Positions 10,011 through 18,710 of a DNA stretch of 64,000 bases are shown piece after piece. The stretch spans positions 434,001 through 498,000 of the forward strand of contig JACPIT010000009.1 in the NCBI GenBank assembly GCA_016187945.1, read 5' to 3'. Origin of the DNA: Opitutia bacterium (GTDB taxonomy: Bacteria; Verrucomicrobiota; Verrucomicrobiia; Opitutales; Opitutaceae). The stretch's first letter is position 1. Every line of letters begins with the position of its first letter. The position numbers and the translations under genes are program-made. Below the pieces are notes generated by a model, which saw only the letters and a program-made list of their open reading frames with translations, was not told the DNA's origin and did not search any database.

Positions 10011-11158
10011 ACGCCGTCCCGTCCTCGCCCACGCCCGCCACGGAGCGAAACCTCTACATCGACGCGCTCCGCGGCTGGAGCATATTCGGCGTCGTCTGCA
10101 TTCACTTCGCCGGCAGCTTCGTCACGTCCGACAGTTTCGCGTGGAGCCCCTCTTTTCTCCTCGGTCTCGCGCTCAACCAAGGGTTCATCTTCGCCGTCCC
10201 GCTCTTTGTTTTTCTCTCCGGGCTGCTCGCGTCGTCCTCCCGCCGCGAAGTATCGCTGGCCGACTACTATCGCGGCCGGTTCCGTCGTATTGTCGTTCCC
10301 TATCTCGTCGCCAGTCTCGCGGCGTTCTTCCTTCTCAACCACTACCTCGCCTGGCTCGATCTGCACTACGCAGGCCGTCGCGCCGTCTGGCTGCTCGAGC
10401 GCTTGTTGCTGAAGGGCGTCGAGCCGACCTTCTATTTCATCCCGATGATCCTGCAGCTCTACCTGCTGCAACCGCTCTTCAAGGCCCTGCCCCGCTGGCT
10501 CAACCGTCTGTCGCCCGCTCTGACGACCGATCGCGCCGCGCTCGGCCTGATGGCGTTCTTCCTCGCGCTCCACGTCACGCTCGGCGTCCTTTGCAATCGC
10601 AACGTCCTCGATTACTACGTCTGGGGGCGCCCCAACGGCCTGTTCTGGGCGTTCTACTTTTTCGCCGGCCTGCACTTCGAAAGCGTCCGCCACGCCGTGA
10701 CGCCGCGTCTCGCCCGCGCCGGCCGCGCGATCGCGCTCCTCGCAGCGGGACTGGCCGTGGTTTGGAACTTCAGCATGATTTTCGACATCGACGTCGTCGG
10801 CGGGAGCTTCGAGCGCAATCGCCTCGATTACGCCTATGTCCGGCCCGAAATGCTGATCTACGATCTCGCGGTCGTGGCCATCCTCGCAACGGGCCTCCTC
10901 CTCGGCTCGACCGCTCGTCGCGGCCTCGCGACCTACGTCGGACGCTTCACCTTGGAGATTTACCTCTGGCACATCATCGTCCTCTACTACGGCGCGTGGC
11001 GCTACGCCGGCGCGATCGCGTCGTGCCGCGAGCTGCCCGAGTTGATCGTCGTGCTCGCCGCGTCCGCGACGCTGCTCATCGCCTTCGCGGCCGACGGCTG
11101 GTATCGCCTCAAGGACTTCGTGCGGCACCATCGCCTCCGTCTCGTGCGCGTCGGCTAA
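10007..11158 (+). CDS. Acyltransferase-3 (OafA/NodX-like) membrane protein
   Basis: This 383-residue polytopic protein belongs to the acyltransferase-3 superfamily, which moves acetyl or other acyl groups onto sugars of exported glycans. The N-terminus carries the family signature NLYIDALRGWSIFGVV followed by CIHF, with Asp19, Arg22 and His33 as the usual conserved residues. About ten hydrophobic helices follow, with FYFIPMILQLYLLQP (about 143-157) in the position of the 'W.l...e..fYl..P' region. Its ATG overlaps the stop of the preceding GT-C gene. No SGNH esterase-type extension is present, so any second catalytic step needs another protein. O-acetylation of the product of this locus is the simplest role. 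Confidence 0.88.
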   Translation: MNAVPSSPTPATERNLYIDALRGWSIFGVVCIHFAGSFVTSDSFAWSPSFLLGLALNQGFIFAVPLFVFLSGLLASSSRREVSLADYYRGRFRRIVVPYLVASLAAFFLLNHYLAWLDLHYAGRRAVWLLERLLLKGVEPTFYFIPMILQLYLLQPLFKALPRWLNRLSPALTTDRAALGLMAFFLALHVTLGVLCNRNVLDYYVWGRPNGLFWAFYFFAGLHFESVRHAVTPRLARAGRAIALLAAGLAVVWNFSMIFDIDVVGGSFERNRLDYAYVRPEMLIYDLAVVAILATGLLLGSTARRGLATYVGRFTLEIYLWHIIVLYYGAWRYAGAIASCRELPELIVVLAASATLLIAFAADGWYRLKDFVRHHRLRLVRVG

Positions 11159-11239
11159 CGGCCCGAAATCGCTGTGGACACGAGGCACGGAGCCGGGCTT
11201 TTTGGTCGATTCAAACCTAACGGCCTCACGACAGAAATC

Positions 11240-12190
11240 ATGGCTTCTTCCCCTTCTCCCTCCCCCTTGCGCGTCGCGGTGGCGATTCCTTGTTATCAGG
11301 AAGAGAAGACCATCGCGAAAGTCGTCACGGATTTCAAAGTCGAGCTGCCGGACGCCGCCATCTACGTCTTCGACAACAACTGCACCGACCGCACCGCCGA
11401 ATTCGCCCGCGCCGCCGGAGCCACGGTGATCCGCGAGAAACGGCAGGGCAAAGGCTACGTCGTGGCGTCGATGTTCGAGCTGATCACCGAAGACGTCATC
11501 GTGATGGTGGACGGCGACGGCACCTACGACTCCTCCGCGGTTCACCGCCTGCTCGAACCGATCTTCCGCGGCGACGCCGACATGACCGTCGCCGCGCGCC
11601 TGCAGCAATACAGCGACAAGTCCTTCCGCAAATTCCACGTCGCCGGCAACCAGCTCGTCTGCGCGATCATCAACCGCATCTTCAACGCGCGCATCTCGGA
11701 CATCTTTTCCGGCTACCGCGCGTTCACGCACGAGTGCGCGCTCTCGATCCCGATCACGTCGCGCGGCTTCGACGTCGAGACGGAACTCACGGTGCAAAGC
11801 CTCTACCGCGGCGCCGTCATCCAGGAAATCGAAGCGCCCTACGGCGAGCGTCCGTCAGGCAGTTTCTCCAAGCTGCGCACTTTCCCCGACGGCTTCCGCG
11901 TGCTGCTGCGCCTGTTTCTCCTGATGCGCGCCTACAAGCCGCTCACGCTCTTCGGTGGCCTGGGCCTTCTCGCGCTCGCAGGCAGCGCCGCCTTCGCGGT
12001 GTTGCCGTTCGTCGAACTCGTCGAATACCACCGCGTCGTCAGCCGCGCCTCCGCCATTCTTTCGATCACCAGCTTCATGCTCGCGTGCCTCAGCTTCTCC
12101 CTCGGCCTCGTGCTGAGCACCACGAATCAAAGACTGCTCGAGCTCGAACGCGTGCTCATCAAGCGAGTCCGGCGCTTCAACGCCGAATGA
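11240..12190 (+). CDS. GT2 polyprenyl-phosphate glycosyltransferase (DPM1-like) with C-terminal membrane anchor
   Basis: A GT-A fold family 2 enzyme of 316 residues. VAIPCYQEEKTI (15-26) is the nucleotide-binding start, DNNCTDRT supports UDP/GDP binding, and VMVDGDGTYD (88-97) supplies the metal-binding DXD. Two hydrophobic segments close the protein (about 240-300), typical of synthases that load one sugar onto undecaprenyl phosphate. I chose the ATG at 11240 because the frame extends 22 codons upstream without homology-like sequence. Such enzymes make the donors that GT-C transferases consume, so it fits with the surrounding GT-C genes. It differs clearly from the second synthase at 21881, lacking that protein's QDPPE and GEYIGRIYEE motifs. 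Confidence 0.82.
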   Translation: MASSPSPSPLRVAVAIPCYQEEKTIAKVVTDFKVELPDAAIYVFDNNCTDRTAEFARAAGATVIREKRQGKGYVVASMFELITEDVIVMVDGDGTYDSSAVHRLLEPIFRGDADMTVAARLQQYSDKSFRKFHVAGNQLVCAIINRIFNARISDIFSGYRAFTHECALSIPITSRGFDVETELTVQSLYRGAVIQEIEAPYGERPSGSFSKLRTFPDGFRVLLRLFLLMRAYKPLTLFGGLGLLALAGSAAFAVLPFVELVEYHRVVSRASAILSITSFMLACLSFSLGLVLSTTNQRLLELERVLIKRVRRFNAE

Positions 12191-12196
12191 CGGCAC

Positions 12197-12799
12197 GTGG
12201 CGCTCATGGGCACCAAGGACTTTAACGCACTCGATCTCTTCATCTGCCGCTGGCGCTCGCGCGCCGTGCGCAAGCTCGTGCCTTCCGGCGCCACCGTGCT
12301 GGACTTCGGTTGCGGCCATCAGGCGATGTTCCTGCGCTCCGTGCAGCACGACATCAAATATGGACTCGGCATCGACTACGACGCCACGCCGGAGCGTCCC
12401 GCCCCCAATCTGGAATTGCGGCAGTTCCGGTTCGAGAACCGGTTCGACTTTCCGGACGCCAGTTTCGATCTCGTCACCATCCTCGCCGTGCTCGAGCACA
12501 TCCCGCTCGATCGAGTCGACGTGCTCTTTCGCGAGTTCTCCCGCATCCTCGTCCCCGGCGGCCGCATTCTGGTGACGACGCCCACGCCGGCGGCGAAGCC
12601 TGTGTTGGAGTTTCTCGCGTTCCGCCTGAAAATCATCTCCGCCGCGGAAATCGCCGATCATCGCCACTACTACACCGAACAGGATCTGATGAAATTGGCC
12701 GCGCGGAACGGCCTGACTTGTCCCGCCTATCGTCGTTTTCTCTGGGGTTTCAACGGGGTGGCTGTCATGCAAAAGCCCGGCCTCGGCGCCGCCGTCTGA
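12197..12799 (+). CDS. Class I SAM-dependent methyltransferase
   Basis: A compact 200-residue soluble protein with the Rossmann signature VLDFGCGHQAMF (34-45) as motif I, FPDASFDLVTILAVLEHI as motif IV, and a post-core strand RILVTTPTPA. It begins 6 bases after the GT2 synthase, at GTG 12197 or ATG 12206. The SxxxE/HYYTEQDL region near 155 is common in the methyltransferase-11/23 group found in glycan clusters. The likely role is methylation of a sugar or lipid-linked sugar intermediate, but the substrate is not evident. Confidence 0.8.
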   Translation: MALMGTKDFNALDLFICRWRSRAVRKLVPSGATVLDFGCGHQAMFLRSVQHDIKYGLGIDYDATPERPAPNLELRQFRFENRFDFPDASFDLVTILAVLEHIPLDRVDVLFREFSRILVPGGRILVTTPTPAAKPVLEFLAFRLKIISAAEIADHRHYYTEQDLMKLAARNGLTCPAYRRFLWGFNGVAVMQKPGLGAAV

Positions 12800-12814
12800 T
12801 TCGCCGCCCCAGCG

Positions 12815-15460
12815 ATGGACCTGCTGTTCATTCATCTGACTTTGCTCTTGTGGTTGTCGGTGGCGGCATCCCGCCGCTGGACCGACTGCGCTTCGGAAAC
12901 GCTGTTGGGCGCCGCCGCTCTGGCGTGGATCAACCTGCTGGTCACGGCACTGCTGCTGTCGTGCGTCCACCGATTCGGCGACGTGCGCCTCGGTCTGATC
13001 GCCTCCGTCGGATTGGCGGGAGGAGTGGCTTTGCTGGCGTGGCGCCACCCATTGGCCGATCGCCGTCCCGCCGACAGCGCCGTCGGGCATCCCGCGCCGC
13101 ACTACAGCGTCATGCTCACGCTGGCGCTGCTCGCAGCGGGCAGCGTCGTCGTCGCAGCCTTCTACGTGTCGCTCGATCCCAACACACTCGGCAACGCTCT
13201 GCCGCGCGCGCTGCAATATCTGGGCGACGGCAGTCTTTTCTCCGGCGCCAGCGGCGAGGCGAGCCGCACCTACTTCACTCACAACTACGGCGTCCTGCAC
13301 GCGTGGATACTCGCCTACAAACCGGAGCTGACTGCGCTGAACTTCGTCAATCTGACGATTTGGCTGCTGAGTGGGTGCGCCGTCCACCGCTTCTGCCACG
13401 TCGCGGGAGCCAGCCGCGACGCCTCGTTGCTCGCCACCGGATGCGCCCTGACGGCACGACCGGTGCTCACGCAGGCGATCACACTGGATCACCACCTTGC
13501 GGCTGGCGCCGCGCTCGTTGCAGGCGCCGCCTTTATCCTCGCGTGGTCCAAAGACGGACGGAAGTCCTCGGCCTTTTGGGGCGGCGCGTTCGCCGGACTC
13601 GCGGGAGGCAGCAGTCTCGGCGCGGCGGCGGTCGTCGTGTCCCTTTCGGCTTTGGCCGCCATGGGACCGCTCCGCGTGCGTCAGCGCGGCGGCTGGAGTT
13701 TCATTCTGCCCGGGCTGGCCGTCGGGCTGCTCCCGACGCTCGTCAGCTTCGCCCTGGCGGTCGGCCACGATTCCCTCGCCCGACTCGTCGCCAACGCGAT
13801 TGCGAGCGAAACGGCGACGCTGGATTTCGCACCGGCTCGCGGCGTCGGCGGAGTCGTGACGAACCTCGTGACGAGCACGGGAATCGCCGGATCTCTTTGC
13901 CTCGGCGCGGCGCTCTTCAGCATCGGCCGCGCACGCCGCGAAGCGAATCCCATTTCCCGGTTGGGCCTGCTCGGACTCGGCTGGGCCCTCGTCATGGCGC
14001 TGCCGGCGCTGGCGACCCGCCACTCGCCGCAACTCGCACCGGCGCTTCTCCTGACCGCTCCGTGCATCGCCGCCGCCCTGGATCTGGCAGCACTCGCGCG
14101 GAGCCGCTGGATCGCGATTGCCGCGGTATTCCTGATAATTTCCGTTTGGTCCGGCCGCTCCGACCTGATCCACGACGCTCGACGTCCCTTGGGACCGCTG
14201 CTCGATGCGAGCCAGCCGAGGCTCAGTTCCACCAAGCTTCGGGCCGCGCTGAAACAGCGGTTCGACCAACAGACACGGATCAACATCAGCCCGCCCGCGG
14301 ACCAGGGCCCTTCGAGCGACTCGTCCGATCTCGCCGTGCGTTCACCCAGCTACGACCGCGTGCGAACGGACGCCTACAATATCTTTTCCCGGCCGCACAA
14401 CGCCCACAACCGCGCTTTGAGCCGTTTGCACCTTGGGCCCGCCTACGTTTTGATTCCGTTTCCCGGCAAACCGACACCCGGCGTCGAGCCGCTCGGCAGC
14501 ACCGCCGATGAGGCAGCCGACCGCGACTATTTTGGCATCGCCGGCCGGGCCGACCTCCAAGTGCTCGACAATAACGGCCTCTTGCTCGCGACGGTCGAAC
14601 GGCAAACCAGCACCGAAGCACAGCCCCGACTGTTAATCGACGCCCAGGGACTGAATCGACCCGACGACGCCTGTCTCGAAGTCTTCGCGGAAACCGAAGA
14701 CGGACAAAGCGCGCTGCTCGCGACGTTCTCCCGCTCGGGAGAACAAACCGCCGCGCTCCCGGCCTCCGTCCGCGCGCTTCGTTTTCGCCTGCGGAACGCC
14801 GGCGCCGAAGGCGCGCCCCGAGGCACCGCGGTTCTCGAAGCGCTGCCGCCGGACCAATACGTCGCGTCCGCTTCCCGCGATCCACGAGTCTCGTTCGCCC
14901 ATGAGCTGGTGGCGCGTGACGCTCCTCCGTCGATCGCGACAGATCGCAAGCTCCTGCCCGCCGAGGGGCCTTTCCCCGATTCGGCGCTGCCCCTCATCCG
15001 CTGGATGCGCTCCGACCGCATCGCGCTTCGCGTCCCTGCGGTCGCCGGCGTCAAGACGCTGCGGCTGAGCCTCAGCGCGCGGCTCTATCGAAGGCACCAG
15101 GGCATTCTGGAGATAATCTGCAACGGGCAGCCGGTGCGGCGCCTCGAATTCGACGATGCCGAGCGCTGGCAGGACATCTCACTGGAGTTTGCCGCTCGCA
15201 CCGAAACCAACACGATCGAACTGCATGAGCTGCCACCCCCGCCGGGGCCCGACTGGGGCGAATATTTGAACCGCTATCCCGACGTGCGGCGTCATGTGGA
15301 AATGATGCGAAAACCGCTCATCGACGGCGCGCGCGAACACTACGAAGCCTGCGGACGCGCGGAAGGCCGCACCGTCGTGCTCGTCGCAGCGCCGCAACTC
15401 GCCCCCGACACCTATTTCTATATGTTCCGCAGCCTGCGCGTGGAGGGACTCCGTCCATGA
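12815..15460 (+). CDS. Degenerate GT-C-like membrane protein (paralogue 4 of 4), probably catalytically dead
   Basis: This 881-residue protein matches the three paralogues at 1353-10010 over its whole length, including helices, the periplasmic half and the final DWGEYLNRYPDV ... AREHYEACGRAEGR element (813-852). Its catalytic loop has decayed: where the others read NNYDSLTYHLPR it has LDPNTLGNALPR (120-131), with loss of three positions and of the Asp, Tyr and His. TTNDLP has become TLDHHL, and GTKLTAVFFAPA has become GSSLGAAAVVVS. The frame is intact and the soluble domain well kept, so this is not an ordinary pseudogene; a binding, scaffolding or partner role is possible. Its stop overlaps the next ATG by 4 bases. 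Confidence 0.75.
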   Translation: MDLLFIHLTLLLWLSVAASRRWTDCASETLLGAAALAWINLLVTALLLSCVHRFGDVRLGLIASVGLAGGVALLAWRHPLADRRPADSAVGHPAPHYSVMLTLALLAAGSVVVAAFYVSLDPNTLGNALPRALQYLGDGSLFSGASGEASRTYFTHNYGVLHAWILAYKPELTALNFVNLTIWLLSGCAVHRFCHVAGASRDASLLATGCALTARPVLTQAITLDHHLAAGAALVAGAAFILAWSKDGRKSSAFWGGAFAGLAGGSSLGAAAVVVSLSALAAMGPLRVRQRGGWSFILPGLAVGLLPTLVSFALAVGHDSLARLVANAIASETATLDFAPARGVGGVVTNLVTSTGIAGSLCLGAALFSIGRARREANPISRLGLLGLGWALVMALPALATRHSPQLAPALLLTAPCIAAALDLAALARSRWIAIAAVFLIISVWSGRSDLIHDARRPLGPLLDASQPRLSSTKLRAALKQRFDQQTRINISPPADQGPSSDSSDLAVRSPSYDRVRTDAYNIFSRPHNAHNRALSRLHLGPAYVLIPFPGKPTPGVEPLGSTADEAADRDYFGIAGRADLQVLDNNGLLLATVERQTSTEAQPRLLIDAQGLNRPDDACLEVFAETEDGQSALLATFSRSGEQTAALPASVRALRFRLRNAGAEGAPRGTAVLEALPPDQYVASASRDPRVSFAHELVARDAPPSIATDRKLLPAEGPFPDSALPLIRWMRSDRIALRVPAVAGVKTLRLSLSARLYRRHQGILEIICNGQPVRRLEFDDAERWQDISLEFAARTETNTIELHELPPPPGPDWGEYLNRYPDVRRHVEMMRKPLIDGAREHYEACGRAEGRTVVLVAAPQLAPDTYFYMFRSLRVEGLRP

Positions 15461-17121
15461 GCGGTCCGTCGGCAGGCACTCCGCCGCTCGCGACGGCAAG
15501 GGCGCATCGCCTCGTGTATGGCAGCCTCGCGCTGGTCGCCCTGCTGCTCGCCTGGCTCCTGATGTGGCACATCTCGAGCGACGATCCGTGGTATCGGAAT
15601 GCGGACATGAACATCCACAATGTCGCCGACGCCCTGAGCCTGAACTCCGGCTATCCGCTCGGCATCGTGGATCAACCCGCCACCACGACCAAGCTGCTGC
15701 TGGCTTTCGATTTTCGCCTTCGCAACGCCGTGGGCGCCCAGCCCGTCTGGACGCTCAAGCGCTTTGCGCGCAGCCCCGATCCGATCGCGGAACTCGCCGA
15801 GCTCGTCCGGATCGGCCGCGCACACAGTCGGACGCTGGTCGTTCTGTTCACCCTCTTTGCCGCCGGCTTTGTCGGCCAAATCACCCGCCGCTTCGAGATC
15901 GCGTGCCTGGCCGTGGTGCTGTTATCCGGCTGCTCCGGTCTGCTGTTTCACGGTCTGCTGCTGCGACCCGAATTGCTCTGCACGATCTTCGGCGTGATGG
16001 CCATGCACTGCGGCTGGCTCGCCACTCGCACGGACCGGTCGCGCGGACGCACGCTCTGGCTGGTGCTCGCGGGCGCGTGCAGCGGTCTCGCGATCCTCTC
16101 GAAGCTGCCCGGATTGATCTATCTGTTTCTCGTTTTCGGCTGGTGCGCTGTCGCTCCGTTGCTTGCGTCCCGCGAAGCCCGGAAGCCGTCCGGCCCGCCT
16201 CCGTTCGGCGCTGGCGTGTCGATGATTCTTCCGGCAATCGCGCTCGCGGTCTTCGCTTCGTTGCTATCGCTCGCCGCGAGCGGCGCCGATCTCCATCCCA
16301 CCGCCGCGCTGCGATTGCGGCTGCTGGCGGGGCTCACGGCCTTGCTGCCGCTCCTGCTCTTCGTGCGGAGCCCGTTTCGCTTCACGACTTACCTCGTCGA
16401 TCGCACGCTCGAATTCGCATTTCTCCTCGGCGGGCTCTTGGGCGCCTGCGTCGGCTGGTTCGCGCTCCTGCACGCCACGCTGCCGCCGCCGGCCGCAGCC
16501 AGCTACGCCGCCAAAGTGCTCAACGTCGTCTTTTTCCCCGACCCGCTGGCCCAGCTCTACACGCAGTCGGGCTCCGTCCACCGCCTCCGCGAGCTGCTGC
16601 GCTTTTTCGCGGAGTCCCCCGTGTTGCTGGTGGCAACCACCGTGTTTGTCGTCGCTCTGTTCTGCTTTCGTCGGGCCGATCTTCGTCTGCGCGTCTTCGC
16701 ATTGTTTTTTTTCGCCCAGTCCCTCGGCATGATGTGGCTGATGAGCAAGCGGCAGTATTTCAACCAATACAGCATTTTCGTCGAAGTGCCCCTGGCGCTC
16801 ACGTGGTGCTTCGGACTCGCGGCCCTGCAAGAGTGGTGGCAGCACCGCTCCGAAGCGAGCGAGCGGCGCTGGCCGGCAGCTCTCGTCCTGACGGCTGCCT
16901 TCATCCTCATCCTCACGATGCCGCTGAAGTTGATTCCCAAGTATCGATCCAATCAGGACGACGCTGCTCTGCCGGTGCCAGACCTGACCATCACCTTCTT
17001 ATATGACCACGATGTCCATCCGGCCGCCTATCTCGCCGCGATGAAAGCCCGCTATCCGTCGCGGCCGGATTTCGTGCAAGCCCTGAACCGCTTTCTCGCC
17101 GATCCGTCGAACCGTCGCTAG
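15457..17121 (+). CDS. Polytopic GT-C-like membrane protein
   Basis: A 554-residue integral membrane protein with about ten helices and no large soluble C-terminal domain. The first outer loop follows helix 1 (about 20-37) and reads HISSDDPWYRNADMNIHNV (38-56), with the Asp42-Asp43 pair in the place expected for a GT39/ArnT-type catalytic Asp. A second loop near YSIFVEVPLAL precedes the last helices. The ATG overlaps the stop of the degenerate paralogue. It is related in organisation, not closely in sequence, to the other GT-C proteins here; 'GT39-like' is the safest description. Confidence 0.65.
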   Translation: MSGPSAGTPPLATARAHRLVYGSLALVALLLAWLLMWHISSDDPWYRNADMNIHNVADALSLNSGYPLGIVDQPATTTKLLLAFDFRLRNAVGAQPVWTLKRFARSPDPIAELAELVRIGRAHSRTLVVLFTLFAAGFVGQITRRFEIACLAVVLLSGCSGLLFHGLLLRPELLCTIFGVMAMHCGWLATRTDRSRGRTLWLVLAGACSGLAILSKLPGLIYLFLVFGWCAVAPLLASREARKPSGPPPFGAGVSMILPAIALAVFASLLSLAASGADLHPTAALRLRLLAGLTALLPLLLFVRSPFRFTTYLVDRTLEFAFLLGGLLGACVGWFALLHATLPPPAAASYAAKVLNVVFFPDPLAQLYTQSGSVHRLRELLRFFAESPVLLVATTVFVVALFCFRRADLRLRVFALFFFAQSLGMMWLMSKRQYFNQYSIFVEVPLALTWCFGLAALQEWWQHRSEASERRWPAALVLTAAFILILTMPLKLIPKYRSNQDDAALPVPDLTITFLYDHDVHPAAYLAAMKARYPSRPDFVQALNRFLADPSNRR

Positions 17122-17135
17122 GAAACTTCCCGGGA

Positions 17136-18707
17136 ATGTCTTTGAAGTCGCCCCTGTCGCTCCGTCTGTCCCGCTTCCTGCCCGGCCTGCTTTGTCTCGC
17201 CGCGCTCGCAGCCGTCCTGCTGATGATCGACCTCAAAGGCATCAGCACCGACGAGGGCTTTCGCCTGTGGATCACCAACGGCGGCCAACCCCGCGCCTTG
17301 GGAGCGACTCCGGACGCCACGTGGACCGATGTCCTCGCCGCGGTGAATCCCTACGCCTACCAGCCGGGATACTATTTGCTGCAAAACACGCTGATGCGGG
17401 CCGCTGCGCGGCAGGATCTGAATTTTTTCCGCCTCACGAACATCGCGTTCTTCGCGCTGTGCTTGTGGGGTCTGCTGCGATTGAGCCGCCCGTGGGCCGC
17501 TTGGCCTCGCGCCTTCCTCGTCGGGCTGTTCGCGTTCAACGCCTACCTGATCATGCACGTGCTGCAGATCCGCGAATACATCGTCGCAACCGCGTTCTAT
17601 ATCTGGAGCACCCAGATAGTGCTCGCGCTCGACCGCCGCCAGCTCGGCGACGAATGGAAGGACATCGGCTGGTTCGTAGGCTACGGCCTGCTTCTGAGCG
17701 CAACGTTCTACGTCCAGACGTGGATCGTGTTTCCGGCGATCGGCCAAGGGGCGTTCCTCGTGCTGCGCCGCCGGCCGCAGTTCTGGCGCTTCCACGCGCA
17801 CCTCGCGGTCTGTTACCTGCTGGTCTTCTCCTCGACGTGGCCCTACCTGCAATCCCATTCGCAGAAGGTCAACGTCGGGCTCTGGGAACGCGAACACGTC
17901 ACCCTCGTCGGGCAGCTTCTCCAAGGCTTCAACCTCGTCCTTTCCGGCCATCTGCCGCGCCACGACACGTTCACGATGGCGCTCCCTTGGGCCTGGCTCG
18001 GCCTGCTCGCCGCCGGTGCGTGGTGGACGATCCGCCGCCGGAGCGAATTGCCCGCGGCATTCGTGGCCGAGACCTCGCGGCAAGCCTGGCTGATGCTCGT
18101 GTGCATCGCCATGCCGCTGGCGTTCCAAGTCGCCTACTTCTTCAAAGTCGAGCCGCTGTCCGTCTGGCCCCGCTATTTCATCGTCCACTACTTTTTCCTC
18201 ACCTGGCTCATCGCGCTCGCTTTCCGCACGCTGCACGAAGCCAGCGGCGCGCCGACGCGCCGGCGCACGGCACTGACCGTTCTCACCACTGCAACCGCCT
18301 TGCTCGCGGTCTCCGCCGCCTATCAGGTGAACAGCTTCCGCCGCGATCCGTATCTCGACACGAGCCTCTCCACGGTATCCGACTGGCGGGTCGGCACCGC
18401 TGCGCTCGCCCCGACCCTGCGGCCGGACGATGTGCTGCTTACTCACGACTTCATCACGCGAGCCACGCTAACCTTCACGCATCCCACAGCGCACCGCGTG
18501 CTGATTCTCGACGAATTGGAAAAAGTCGCGCTGCCCGAACGCGGCCGTCTCGTCTACCTCGAGCAGGCGCTATATCGCCAGAACACCAGCGATGTCGTCG
18601 TCCGCCTGCGCGCGTTAGGATTCCGCCGCATCGAGGCGAGCGCCCTCGTCGACGCCAACGGCACCCCGCTCTCCGAGTGGAAACTGTTCGCGTTCACGCG
18701 CGACTGA
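17136..18707 (+). CDS. Polytopic GT39-like membrane glycosyltransferase
   Basis: This 523-residue protein has a first helix at about 13-31 and then GISTDEGFRLW (35-45), the 'DE' outer-loop motif typical of GT39/PMT-like GT-C enzymes (Asp39, Glu40). PYAYQPGYYLLQNTLMR and LQIREYIVATAFY follow, the second matching the 'R.Y.l...f' helix of the family. About 100 soluble residues end the protein. A possible weak ribosome-binding site (AGGAAA) lies about 14 bases before ATG 17136, one of very few in the window. It presumably adds a sugar from a polyprenyl-phosphate donor outside the membrane. Confidence 0.72.
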   Translation: MSLKSPLSLRLSRFLPGLLCLAALAAVLLMIDLKGISTDEGFRLWITNGGQPRALGATPDATWTDVLAAVNPYAYQPGYYLLQNTLMRAAARQDLNFFRLTNIAFFALCLWGLLRLSRPWAAWPRAFLVGLFAFNAYLIMHVLQIREYIVATAFYIWSTQIVLALDRRQLGDEWKDIGWFVGYGLLLSATFYVQTWIVFPAIGQGAFLVLRRRPQFWRFHAHLAVCYLLVFSSTWPYLQSHSQKVNVGLWEREHVTLVGQLLQGFNLVLSGHLPRHDTFTMALPWAWLGLLAAGAWWTIRRRSELPAAFVAETSRQAWLMLVCIAMPLAFQVAYFFKVEPLSVWPRYFIVHYFFLTWLIALAFRTLHEASGAPTRRRTALTVLTTATALLAVSAAYQVNSFRRDPYLDTSLSTVSDWRVGTAALAPTLRPDDVLLTHDFITRATLTFTHPTAHRVLILDELEKVALPERGRLVYLEQALYRQNTSDVVVRLRALGFRRIEASALVDANGTPLSEWKLFAFTRD

Positions 18708-18710
18708 ACG

